A stretch of DNA of 64,000 nt from SIG307 sp964609025. Its GTDB lineage: Bacteria; Bacillota; Clostridia; Lachnospirales; Lachnospiraceae. The notes under the pieces were generated by a model. It had not been told where the DNA came from, made no database searches, and was given only the letters and a program-made list of their open reading frames with translations. The DNA lies in NCBI GenBank assembly GCA_964609025.1, contig CAZSQM010000010.1, positions 1 through 64,000 on the forward strand. Direction: 5' to 3'. Shown one piece after another: positions 1-8,196 of the stretch. Positions within the stretch are counted from its first letter, which is position 1; each line of letters begins with the position of its first letter. The translations under genes and the position numbers were made by a program.

Positions 1-60
1 AACCCGCGTATGGCACGCGGCAACCTCACGCTTCATAGCTATCAACGTCACAGCACTAGT
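1..60. repeat. Right end of an inverted-repeat element, cut by the window edge
   Basis: Positions 40-60 (TATCAACG then CAGCACTAGT) closely resemble the right terminus of the element at 19531-19676, which also ends with TATCAACG and then GTGCACTAGT. A small hairpin precedes it, with arms CCGCGT (4-9) and ACGCGG (15-20) around a 5-base loop. The left half would lie upstream of the window. I infer a second member of the same short non-coding repeat family. Positions 61-256 hold no gene or clear signal that I can support. Confidence 0.5.
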
Positions 61-256
61 TATTATACACGATGCAGGAAATAAATGCAAGTACTTTTTT
101 AATTTTTTTTACGGTTGTTCGTTTTGGGCTTTTGCCACCCAAGGCAAGTCCATTGTTCCTCGGACTTTTCTTCCGTTTTCTTGGTCCAAACCGGGCGAGC
201 CGCTTTAACAAATCAAACATACTATTAATGCCTTCGTAATCTATTTATAGAAGAAA

Positions 257-280
257 CAGGCGCAGTTTACTCTGCGCCTG
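257..280 (-). terminator. Intrinsic terminator of the lipoprotein gene
   Basis: On the minus strand, arms CAGGCGCAG and CTGCGCCTG form a perfect 9-bp stem around a 6-base loop. A T-rich stretch (TTTCTTCT) follows. The hairpin overlaps the stop codon of the gene at 267-1058. Confidence 0.7.
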
Positions 281-1058
281 CCAGTATTTCTTCTAACATT
301 ATCGTTCGTTCCGATTCCGTTGTTGTACGTATCGCTGTCCCGCCCGGACTTTCTTCCGTGACTACTACTTTATGTGTCTCCAGCGTTTCTCCGTTTAATT
401 TAGCAGTATGTTGATTCCAATAGGCTTCGTCGTATGTTCCATCTGTCTTCAACGGCCAGACCGGAACAAGCTCCCCTGCGTCTGCACGAAGCACACCGCC
501 ATTTCCGCTAATCAATCCGTAGTCGGTGCATTCGGTGGCATATATGATGTAGAGACCCGATTCTTTTTCTATCATCACGGCATCTGCCGTTGTGTTGCCA
601 TAGGTGTTACATTGTATCAGTTCGCCGGTTTCCGGATTCATAACTCCGATATAAAGATGCTCGTGTCCACTTCCATGACCATCCTGTTTCTTCATTATGA
701 AATAAGAAGCATCTTTTTCTTTCACATATCCCAGAAGCTCTGTCGCCTTCACTCCGCCGCTTGTAAAATACAAGTCCTCGGCCTCCGTAAGCACTCGGAG
801 GATTTGTTCTTCCGGCTCCTCCTCTTTTACCACATCCGCAACTTCCGCTTCCTCAGCATCCGCCGGTTCCGTTTCTACGGCATTCGCAGTTTCCGCCTCC
901 CATGTAGTTTCTTCCGTTTTCTCCGTTACAGTCCCGAATACACTTTCCTGTTTATATTCCTTCTGCTCAGGTGCTTCGACATCGCATCCGCACATTCCCA
1001 ACAACAGAACCACTCCCAATAACGCAGTTGTATTTATTCTCTTCTTATTACAATACAT
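267..1058 (-). CDS. Putative lipoprotein of unknown function
   Basis: 263 residues. The first 25 residues form a lipoprotein signal: basic start (NKKR), hydrophobic LLGVVLLLG, then a Cys pair (MCGC) that fits a lipobox. Residues about 30-90 are a Glu-rich low-complexity linker, as is usual between a membrane anchor and an exported domain. The rest (about 90-263) is a globular region I do not recognise, with blocks such as YVKEKDASYFIM and YIIYATECTDYG. The start is supported by a GGGGGGA ribosome binding site 8 bases upstream. It is probably exported and membrane-anchored. It ends in its own terminator and looks monocistronic; no function can be assigned. Confidence 0.72.
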   Translation of the reverse strand: MYCNKKRINTTALLGVVLLLGMCGCDVEAPEQKEYKQESVFGTVTEKTEETTWEAETANAVETEPADAEEAEVADVVKEEEPEEQILRVLTEAEDLYFTSGGVKATELLGYVKEKDASYFIMKKQDGHGSGHEHLYIGVMNPETGELIQCNTYGNTTADAVMIEKESGLYIIYATECTDYGLISGNGGVLRADAGELVPVWPLKTDGTYDEAYWNQHTAKLNGETLETHKVVVTEESPGGTAIRTTTESERTIMLEEILAGAE

Positions 1059-1182
1059 TCGCGATTCCCCCCTTCGTTGTTTTCTATTTCTATCATAAGA
1101 CTTTCCGCGACATTGTGCAAGGATGTTTCATTTATACGACAGCCCCTTTTCATTCATATCATTTTCATATGTTACTCCCGAA

Positions 1183-1587
1183 TCACCAATTCTTCCACTC
1201 TTCCCACTCTTTGATTGCTTCCCCCTTCTTATCAACTTCAATGCCGAACGGTGCCGCCGATATGATTAACAACTTAAAATATACTTCCCCCAACGGAACA
1301 CCGATTAGCGTAATCCAAAACGCCGCCCCCACAACAGCATACAACGATATCAGCAAAAGGCCGAACGGCAACCAGATAATATTTGCCGCAAAATTTCTTG
1401 TAAAATTTACATCAATCTCCACATCATCCCGAAACGGGCAAAGTGCAAACTTCGCCACCTGAAACAACTGCTTTCCCAACGGAATCCCTACAATCGTCGC
1501 GCAAAAAAGCGCTCCGAGAGCTCCCCAGAACAAGACCGAAGCAAATCCGCCCAAAACAAACCACAGTACATTTCCGATTTTTTTCAT
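1183..1587 (-). CDS. yccF: YccF (DUF307) family inner membrane protein
   Basis: 134 residues, the usual size for YccF proteins. It contains two copies of a hydrophobic module: a glycine-rich membrane hairpin ending in GIPLGKQLFQVAKFALCPF (about residues 30-55) and a second ending in GVPLGEVYFKLLIISAAPFG (about 95-120). The internally repeated G(I/V)PLG motif followed by an amphipathic helix and (C/A)PFG is typical of the family. A membrane protein of unknown biochemical role. A purine-rich AAGGTAAGGGAG lies just before the ATG. The neighbours give no functional clue. Confidence 0.85.
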   Translation of the reverse strand: MKKIGNVLWFVLGGFASVLFWGALGALFCATIVGIPLGKQLFQVAKFALCPFRDDVEIDVNFTRNFAANIIWLPFGLLLISLYAVVGAAFWITLIGVPLGEVYFKLLIISAAPFGIEVDKKGEAIKEWEEWKNW

Positions 1588-1714
1588 TCTCCCTTACCTT
1601 CCTTTTACCTCTACCCTTCTCCCCGTGCTTCCTTCTCTCAGAAACAGCGGGGAGTGCCTCTCTAAGTATACTATATCCGCATAACAAATGCCAGCAAAAA
1701 ACACCCGGAAATTA

Positions 1715-3553
1715 TCACGTTGCTTCTATATAATACTGTGCCTGAGCCGCAAATAATTCCGCATATAGTCCGTTTTCCTTATTGACTAACTCGTCATGAG
1801 TGCCGTATTCCTTTATCGTATTGTCCGCAAACACCGCAATCCGGTCACAGAACTTACAGCTGGACAGACGATGGGAAATATAAATTGCGGTTTTATTTCC
1901 TACCAGGCAGTCAAAATGCCGGTAAATGTCGTACTCCGCCACCGGATCCAGGGCTGCGGTCGGCTCATCCAGAATCACAATCGGTGCATTCCGGTACAAG
2001 GCTCTTGCAATTGCCGTCTTTTGCTGCTGTCCGCCCGAAAGCTCCGTTCCGTGCTCGTCAAAGCTCTTATACAGCATAGTGTCCAGTCCCTCGGGCAGTT
2101 TCTGCGCGTCCTCGTAAAAGCCGGACAATTCCAATACCCGGTCAATCTCTTCTTCCTTTGCATCCTCACCGAATGCGATATTATCCTTTAAACTGAACGC
2201 AAACAGCTTGAAATCCTGAAACACAACCGCAAAGAGCTTGCGGTACTCCTCCTCGGAATAGTCTTTAATATTCACGCCGTCAATGAAAATCGCGCCCTCG
2301 GTCACATCATACAGGCGGCACAAAAGCTTAATAAAGGTGGTCTTTCCCGCACCGTTTAAGCCCACCACCGACAGATGCTCGCCGGAGGTGATTTTCAGAT
2401 TGATGTCCTTTAAAACATACTGTTCCGAACGCGGATAGCGGAAGCTGACATGAGAGAACTCAATCGTGTGGGTTTCCCCGGTTACTTTTCTGTCTCCCTT
2501 CTCAAGCGCCTCCGGATATTCCAGGAGCTTTAAAAACTGATTTGCATATACACAGCGTTTCGAGATTTGCTGCCATGCCTGTATCACACCATACATTCCC
2601 TGATACAGTTCGGATGCGGATGTAACACACATGGAAAAATCACCGATTGTAATCTTCTTCATCATTGCAAGCAGACCGATATAAAAATAACTGATTCCGT
2701 CTCTTGCCGCGTTTACAATATCCATGCCCCACGAATTTGTTCGCTGCCTGTTTGCCACATTCTTCCATACGTCAGTAAGCTTATCTGTCTCAGCGCCCGC
2801 TTTATGAAGCATCATTTCCGAACTGTCATACAGACGAATTTCTTTCCCGTAAGAAAAATCCGCGAGCTGAAACAGGAAATACCCAAAGACACGATTTATC
2901 TTTGCAAGCTCTGCGTGACTCTCAATTTCTATCTTATTATTCTTTGCATTAAACATACTGATGAAAAGCAATCCCAGGAACTGCACCGGAATAAGCAGCG
3001 GACAAGTAACCGCTATAATGGTACTGACGCCAAGGAGTACCGTTACATAACCCACCATATCATACACACTGTTTAATATACCCACTACTCCGCCGCTGTA
3101 CCAGCTGATACCTTCCTTGGCACGATTTAACTGGTCGAGTGCTGCCGGATCTTCCGTATATTCAAAATCCATCTTCATGGTGTGCTCTGCAAGCAGGGTT
3201 TCAAAATACTCGTTAAACCATTCCTCCAACACACTTCGCCACTGGTACGCCACATTATTCATTACATTCGCCAAAAGATTACTGCCGCAAATCAGGGCAA
3301 CATACAGCACCACGTTTTGTATATGGTCAGGCACAGGTGCCCCGCCCACAATAAGCATTAACTCATCAATCAAAAACTTCGGCAGCACGACAATCTGTGC
3401 TTTTTGAATCAACCGCGCCACAAACAGGATTGCATATACAAAAAACAGGGACGGGCGTTCCTTCCATGCCACCTTTATCATAAACTTTAACGTTCTTTTG
3501 ATTACCTGACGATTTTCCTTCCCCTTCTTCTTTTGCTCGTTAGTTTTCCCCAT
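1715..3553 (-). CDS. ABC transporter, fused permease/ATPase (exporter half 2)
   Basis: About 612 residues. An N-terminal membrane domain with about six helices is followed by a nucleotide-binding domain. Visible motifs are Walker A GLNGAGKTT, signature LSGGQQQK, Walker B/catalytic Glu VILDEPTAALD and H-loop ISHRLSS, so this ATPase looks fully competent. I chose the ATG at 3551-3553, preceded by GAGGTGG, rather than the longer frame. This start overlaps the stop of the upstream exporter gene by 14 bases, indicating translational coupling. The partner (3540-5420) has the same architecture, so the two most likely form a heterodimeric type IV exporter. The substrate cannot be told; peptides, lipids or drugs are usual for this group. 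Confidence 0.9.
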   Translation of the reverse strand: MGKTNEQKKKGKENRQVIKRTLKFMIKVAWKERPSLFFVYAILFVARLIQKAQIVVLPKFLIDELMLIVGGAPVPDHIQNVVLYVALICGSNLLANVMNNVAYQWRSVLEEWFNEYFETLLAEHTMKMDFEYTEDPAALDQLNRAKEGISWYSGGVVGILNSVYDMVGYVTVLLGVSTIIAVTCPLLIPVQFLGLLFISMFNAKNNKIEIESHAELAKINRVFGYFLFQLADFSYGKEIRLYDSSEMMLHKAGAETDKLTDVWKNVANRQRTNSWGMDIVNAARDGISYFYIGLLAMMKKITIGDFSMCVTSASELYQGMYGVIQAWQQISKRCVYANQFLKLLEYPEALEKGDRKVTGETHTIEFSHVSFRYPRSEQYVLKDINLKITSGEHLSVVGLNGAGKTTFIKLLCRLYDVTEGAIFIDGVNIKDYSEEEYRKLFAVVFQDFKLFAFSLKDNIAFGEDAKEEEIDRVLELSGFYEDAQKLPEGLDTMLYKSFDEHGTELSGGQQQKTAIARALYRNAPIVILDEPTAALDPVAEYDIYRHFDCLVGNKTAIYISHRLSSCKFCDRIAVFADNTIKEYGTHDELVNKENGLYAELFAAQAQYYIEAT

Positions 3554-5420
3554 ATGCTGCCACCTCACCTTCTGCTTTTTCCGCTTCTTCCACATAATAC
3601 TGTGCCTGAATCCGGAACATTTCCGCATAGGCACCGCCCTTCTCCATCAATTCCGCATGGGTTCCGAACTCTACCATTTCCCCGTCCGCAAACATGGCTA
3701 CCTGATTACAAAACTGGGTAGAGCTGAGACGATGGCTGATATAAACCGCTGTCTTTCCGCCGATCAACTTATCAAAATCCTCGTAAAGCTTTGCTTCCGC
3801 CAGGGCATCCAGCGCCGCAGTCGGCTCATCCAGTACAACCACCGGCGCATCCTTGTACAATGCTCTTGCCAGCGCCAGCTTCTGTTTCTCACCACCGGAT
3901 AAATCTACGCCGTCATCATATACAATCTTTAAAAGCTCTGTCTTTGTCCCCGCAGGAAGTGTCGCAATCTTTTCCGACAACCCGGCTGCCGCAAGACACT
4001 CTCCGGCCTTCTTGCTATCGGTTCTCTCCGGCTCCTTCATGGAAACATTTTCTTCCATCGGAAACGCAAACAGCTCCACCTGCTGGAACACCGGCGCAAA
4101 AGCTTCATAATAGCTTTGTTTATCATATTCCCGTACATCTACACCGTTTAACAGAATCCTTCCTTCCGTCGGTTCATATAACCGAAGCAGCAGCTTAATC
4201 ATGGTGGACTTACCCGCACCGTTCAGCCCTACTACCGCGAGCCGTTCCCCTGCCTTTAAGGTCAGGTTCAGATTTTTTAAGGCATATCGTTCTGCCTTCG
4301 GGTACTTGAAGGATACATTCTCGAATACAAACTCATACGAAGCAAGCTTCGGAAACTCTTTTCCTGTCCTTTCTTGATCCCCGCCGTCAAAATCGAGGAA
4401 GCTCCGGAAATCATCTACCTCACGGCTCTTTGCCAGAATATTGCTTGCGCCGTTTAACAGAGCGGAAATGTATTGAAAGAACGTACCTGACGAAGCCAGA
4501 TAAAGGGTAAAATTACCGATGGTTAAATTCCCTTCTGCCATGGAATAAACAAGCCATGCATACACCAGAATCTGCGACAGAAACCAGAACCCATTACCGG
4601 CAACGGAAGTCCGGAACCAGAATTTCGCATTGACCTTCTGTGCCTCATACCGGATGCTGTTTAGCTCTTTGTATTTCCCTGTCAGCCACTCTCTCAGACC
4701 AAACATGCGGATATCCTTTGCGGCATCGAAATTCGTTGCAACATTCTGCATATACCACCGTTTTCTCCACCAGGTTGCCAACGGGTCCCATACCTTCGCT
4801 TTCGTCACCTTGTTCGTGTGATTCACAATCAGAAAATGAACGACCGCCATGCAAAGCATCAGTAAAACAATCCAGACATTCATCGTACTGAGGATGGTGA
4901 CTCCGAGTAATGCGGTCGTAAAGGATTCCAGAAAACTGACCGACTCGCGCATCATGCCTTCCACGCCGGCATTATTACTGCCACAGGCATTTTGTGCCTT
5001 CTGGTAGCAATCCATCACATCCGGATTTTCCAGATGTTCAAAGTCAATCTTCATCGCCTTCCGGTTCATTCGAAGCATTGTATACATACGGGCTCCGATA
5101 TAACGCCAGTCGATTCCGTACCGGTAATAGGTCGTTAACATCGTAAAAACCAGCTGAATCGCCGTAAAACCGGCCATCAGGCAGAACAGCTTCTCCCTGC
5201 TTCCTTCCCCGGTAACCATATCAAGAATAAACTTTGGCAGGAACGTCCAGAAGTACCGCATAAACGGCTGGCAGATTACTCCTAAAATAATAAACAGCAA
5301 CAGCTTCCTGTCGAAGCTTATCATGTGCTTCATCACAAACGCCACATTCCGGAACACCCCGTATTCCCGGTGCAGCGGATTTTTATTCTGCTGCTCCTGC
5401 TCTTTTTTTCTACGCTTCAT
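3540..5420 (-). CDS. ABC transporter, fused permease/ATPase (exporter half 1)
   Basis: 626 residues: a short basic cytoplasmic start (KRRKKEQEQQNK), about six membrane helices to residue ~340, then an ATPase domain. Motifs seen are Walker A GLNGAGKST, signature LSGGEKQK, catalytic VVLDEPTAALD and switch ISHRLSS. The ribosome binding site AAGGGG lies 10 bases before the ATG. It is coupled to the second half-transporter and sits 54 bases downstream of an XRE-type regulator in the same direction. This suggests a regulator-exporter operon of the kind used for self-protection or lantibiotic/drug export. Neither ATPase shows the degenerate catalytic site seen in many heterodimeric exporters. Confidence 0.9.
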   Translation of the reverse strand: MKRRKKEQEQQNKNPLHREYGVFRNVAFVMKHMISFDRKLLLFIILGVICQPFMRYFWTFLPKFILDMVTGEGSREKLFCLMAGFTAIQLVFTMLTTYYRYGIDWRYIGARMYTMLRMNRKAMKIDFEHLENPDVMDCYQKAQNACGSNNAGVEGMMRESVSFLESFTTALLGVTILSTMNVWIVLLMLCMAVVHFLIVNHTNKVTKAKVWDPLATWWRKRWYMQNVATNFDAAKDIRMFGLREWLTGKYKELNSIRYEAQKVNAKFWFRTSVAGNGFWFLSQILVYAWLVYSMAEGNLTIGNFTLYLASSGTFFQYISALLNGASNILAKSREVDDFRSFLDFDGGDQERTGKEFPKLASYEFVFENVSFKYPKAERYALKNLNLTLKAGERLAVVGLNGAGKSTMIKLLLRLYEPTEGRILLNGVDVREYDKQSYYEAFAPVFQQVELFAFPMEENVSMKEPERTDSKKAGECLAAAGLSEKIATLPAGTKTELLKIVYDDGVDLSGGEKQKLALARALYKDAPVVVLDEPTAALDALAEAKLYEDFDKLIGGKTAVYISHRLSSTQFCNQVAMFADGEMVEFGTHAELMEKGGAYAEMFRIQAQYYVEEAEKAEGEVAAYGEN

Positions 5421-5474
5421 TTCAAACTAACCCCTTCCGTTGATTTCATTCTATCCCTCTTTTTCCGGTCCTTC

Positions 5475-6395
5475 CTACGGTGTCCCCGGCTGCTTTGCAT
5501 CGGCTTGGAGAAAATTCAGCTTGTCGCGTTCCAGCCATGCTTTGTCGCTCCCGTTGACGGCCAATGCAAAACTTCCCGGCGGATTCAAAAAGGTATCCGC
5601 CCCCGCAAGTAAGATCAAAATCGCAGTAGCCGTTTGCCTGTTCACCGCATAAATTTTTTCTTCTCTGTCAAGCTCATCCACCAGGCAGACATTCATCATC
5701 ATTTGATTTCCGTTGTTGGTGAGCGAACCCAGAAATTCCATAGCCGCCTCTGCCGCTTCCTTTGAAATTCCCAGCCGTTTGGACACGGTAGAGGTGGATA
5801 CGCATTCTCCGCCTTTTAAAGATAACAAATAAAACAATACTTCTAAATTCTCCTTCTTTCCCAGAAACGCAAACAGCCGAACCAATCGGTCCGTTACTTT
5901 AAAATAGGACGCAAACCCGCCCTCCGGCTCTTTCATCAACGTATAAAACTCTAAATTTTTGTTCAGCCGAAGATAAGTAAAACCGGCACCGTCCGTAATC
6001 GAAGACGCCACCACATGGTCGCCCTCCGGTCTGGAGCGTTCATAATAGAATTTATTCTCGGACCAGCATCCGATTTGTGTCGCCCAGATATAACGCATAA
6101 TCTGTTCAAAAATTCCAAGCCTTCCGTCTGCATTGTTTGAATTAATTGCTTTGATAGAGTCCATTACCATCTGCTCCACAGATACCTTCTCCCTCTCCCG
6201 TCCGTAAAGATAATCAATGGAAACCTCAAAATAATCCGCAAGCTGCGGCAGCAAATCGCCGTCCGGGTAACTTCCGTTCTCCCATTTAGAAACTGCCTGC
6301 GGGCTGACGCCGAGGTGAGATGCCAACTGTTCCTGCGTTACGCCCCGTTTTTTTCTGAGCGCCTGAAGTGTCGTCGCAAATACCGTACCTGCCAT
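5475..6395 (-). CDS. XRE-family transcriptional regulator with second helix-turn-helix region
   Basis: About 306 residues. Residues 3-60 are a classic Cro/CI-type HTH: LRKKRGVTQEQLASHLGVSP then QAVSKWENG, followed by a dimerisation-like tail. The C-terminal two thirds are unusual for this class. One part (about 180-225, SLKGGECVSTSTVSKRLGIS) looks like a second winged helix, and the end (about 230-290) is a hydrophobic dimer/ligand-like segment. I chose the ATG at 6393-6395, with GGAG nine bases upstream; in-frame GTG and TTG codons just before it are alternatives. It sits directly upstream of the ABC exporter pair and probably controls that operon, though the ligand is unknown. Confidence 0.8.
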   Translation of the reverse strand: MAGTVFATTLQALRKKRGVTQEQLASHLGVSPQAVSKWENGSYPDGDLLPQLADYFEVSIDYLYGREREKVSVEQMVMDSIKAINSNNADGRLGIFEQIMRYIWATQIGCWSENKFYYERSRPEGDHVVASSITDGAGFTYLRLNKNLEFYTLMKEPEGGFASYFKVTDRLVRLFAFLGKKENLEVLFYLLSLKGGECVSTSTVSKRLGISKEAAEAAMEFLGSLTNNGNQMMMNVCLVDELDREEKIYAVNRQTATAILILLAGADTFLNPPGSFALAVNGSDKAWLERDKLNFLQADAKQPGTP

Positions 6396-6523
6396 CACCA
6401 AATTCTCCTTTCGGTTGTGTTGAGCTTAGTATATCACAATATTTGGTTGAGTGGTAGAATCAAAATCAACTGTTATTTCATATTTGGTAGTTTTTTCTCC
6501 TGTTTTCTACAAATAGTTGAGTT

Positions 6524-6976
6524 TTAAAGATTTTTCCTGCAATTATACTCATAATAGCTCTCTATTATTTCCTTCACCGCATTCTCCGGCCCGCTTAAAA
6601 TCACCCGTACATTCTTTTTATGCCATTCAAACCCAAATCGGACCTCACTTTCCGCCTGCTCCTTTATCCGGTTGCAGAAAAAGTCTGACGTCTTTCTGGC
6701 TTCATCACGGTCTGCGGAAATATCCAGAATCATACAGGTCTGATTTTCCTTTTTCGAGTCCGTCACCATGAAATCATATACGATGGAATGTCTCTTTGCC
6801 CGTATTCCCGGTTTTACTGCCGGATGTTCAATAAGTGCGGCAAACTCTTTCTCGGAAAACCACCATATCCCGTCTTCCTTCTCCCCCTGTAAAAGTCCCT
6901 GACGTAAATAATTCCGAAGGGTTCTGGTCGTCAGCCCCGTCATCACCGCAATATCATTTAATGTATATCGTTCCAT
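6524..6976 (-). CDS. MerR-like DNA-binding regulator
   Basis: 150 residues from the ATG at 6974-6976, which has a perfect AAGGAGG eight bases upstream. Residues 1-40 (YTLNDIAVMTGLTTRTLRNY then LRQGLLQG) match the MerR winged-helix DNA-binding domain. The remaining ~110 residues lack the long coiled coil and metal-binding cysteines of classical MerR sensors. They end in a small alpha/beta domain, VRFGFEWHKKNVRVILSG, that I do not recognise. It may regulate itself: the upstream region contains CAGT/ACTG half sites around the likely -10 and a 14-bp palindrome at 7080-7093. Confidence 0.75.
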   Translation of the reverse strand: MERYTLNDIAVMTGLTTRTLRNYLRQGLLQGEKEDGIWWFSEKEFAALIEHPAVKPGIRAKRHSIVYDFMVTDSKKENQTCMILDISADRDEARKTSDFFCNRIKEQAESEVRFGFEWHKKNVRVILSGPENAVKEIIESYYEYNCRKNL

Positions 6977-6989
6977 ATCTGTGTTCCTC

Positions 6990-7093
6990 CTTCTTTCAGT
7001 ATATATGAACTGACAGTAAAGTAGCAATATGAAAATAAATGTCTTTTTCCTAACATAAAAAGCAAGAATATGTTAGAAGACGACATATGTCGT
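6990..7093 (-). promoter_or_regulatory. Regulatory region of the MerR-like gene with palindromic site
   Basis: On the minus strand a TTGCTA box and a TATACT box separated by 18 bases lie shortly upstream of the MerR-like gene. Farther upstream is a perfect 14-bp palindrome ACGACATATGTCGT (7080-7093), with further CGACATA-like half sites nearby. This fits an operator, but binding is inference only. Confidence 0.4.
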
Positions 7094-7135
7094 GATATGA
7101 CATAGTCGTACGTCGACATACTAATACGATGATAA

Positions 7136-7318
7136 GGAGGGATATACTGCACTTTTAGCGCAGACTCCTATAACGCCATTCCTGCCACGGAAAAGGATTG
7201 GGTAATGCTGAATACGCTGCGGGTATCCTATCCGGATAACTATTTTCTGGATTTTAATATTTCCGCTGAGTTTCCGGTGCATTTTGCTATCACCGTAATA
7301 TACATCCGCATAAAATAA
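7136..7318 (+). pseudogene. Open coding-like remnant without start codon
   Basis: On the plus strand a frame runs from an in-frame TAA at 7133 to a TAA at 7316-7318. It encodes about 60 residues that look like protein (for example DWVMLNTLRVSYPDNYFLDF), with codon choice resembling the neighbouring genes. No ATG, GTG or TTG is placed suitably, although AAGGAGGG lies at its start. I do not recognise the family. It is flanked by gene fragments on the other strand, so I treat it as a possible decayed piece. It could equally be a chance open frame. Confidence 0.25.
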
Positions 7319-7372
7319 AACAAGCCCTCTTTCGTGTAAGGTTTTACCCTTACCACAGAAAGAGGTCTTGTT
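7319..7372 (-). terminator. Strong intrinsic terminator
   Basis: Minus-strand hairpin: outer arms 7358-7372 and 7319-7333 pair over about 15 bp (AACAAG and CTCTTTC blocks). An inner stem GTAAGG/CCTTAC lies within, and TTTTATTTTA follows. It begins exactly where the AraC-like fragment ends and would terminate transcription from the fragments at 7372-8115. Confidence 0.75.
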
Positions 7373-7503
7373 CATCTATTCCTGTATAGAAAGTAAAGCG
7401 ATGAAACATAATGCTGTTCGGCTAGCACGTCCACATCAATCTCTTCGCTTATATTTTCTTCAATGTAACTTATTGCGCTCTGAACAATTCTTATCCAATC
7501 CAT
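7372..7503 (-). pseudogene. AraC-family regulator, N-terminal fragment
   Basis: The 43-residue frame starts MDWIRIVQSAISYIEENISE, the typical opening of AraC regulators of the DNA-binding/effector-binding type (helix 1, then the first HTH). It continues to DVLAEQHYVSSLYF and stops at a TGA just before the terminator. A functional member would need about 100 residues for the two HTH motifs. The second HTH and any effector domain are missing, so this is a truncated remnant. Confidence 0.6.
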
Positions 7504-7581
7504 GCTTCTCCTCTCGCTTGTACCTATCTTAACAGATACAATTTCGATATTCTCGGAAAAACTTGTACGGGAATGTCCTTT

Positions 7582-8115
7582 TTAGTTTTGAAACTCACTT
7601 CTTCTCAACTTCAGAAGCTCCCGTACCTCTCTTGTTTCCGTCGCATCAAAGAAATAACCAAGCTTTTTCGCTACATACTCTGCATTTTCCGCAAAGTAAT
7701 CGTACATGCAAAACAATTTATCCCAGATATCTTCGTAATCGCCGTTTGGAAAAATAGAGTGGAACCGCTCCATTTCCTTCTCTGACAGGAATCGCTTTAA
7801 ATACTTACTACTGCCTCCGGTAGTCACGTTAAACTGACGGTCCACACCGATTTTCCAGTTCAGCATTTTCAAAAACATTTCCATGCACAATACATCATAG
7901 GCACGTTTTGCATAGCAAATCTCATGCCTGCAAAGTCCCTTTGTGATATAAACCGAGAGTCATCGGAACTCATTGCAGGTATCAAAGTCGCTGTATTTAT
8001 CATGGACTGCATTTTCGTTAGCTCTGGAACCGTTTAACGTTACTGCCCGGATACGTTCGTCAGTTTCCGCTTTTTCCATAATCAGTTGCATCATTTCATC
8101 ATCGGTACGTTTCAT
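7582..8115 (-). pseudogene. Aminoglycoside 6-adenylyltransferase, internally deleted
   Basis: Reading down from the ATG at 8113-8115, the first ~50 residues (ERIRAVTLNGSRANENAV then HDKYSDFD) match the nucleotidyltransferase start of ANT(6)-type streptomycin adenylyltransferases. This part contains the GSR motif. In the same frame, after a TGA, the sequence resumes with TKGLCRHEICYAKRAYDVL, KMLNWKIGVDRQFNV and WDKLFCMYDYFAENAEYVAK, which is the C-terminal helical domain of the same family. Roughly 140-150 central residues, including the end of the catalytic domain, are absent. The product cannot be an active resistance enzyme. A GAGGGAGAGG ribosome binding site is still present. Confidence 0.8.
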
Positions 8116-8196
8116 CGGAACCTCTCCCTCTTTGTCCTATAATCTCATACAGCATAATCGACGCCATACAACTAACATTAAATGAAGACGCGTCAG

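Noticed and set aside
408..1022. Long plus-strand open frame opposite the first lipoprotein
   Set aside because: Shadow of the minus-strand gene, which has a signal peptide, ribosome binding site and terminator.
7121..7375. 84-codon minus-strand frame
   Set aside because: Its start lies inside the terminator hairpin and its sequence has no protein-like features.
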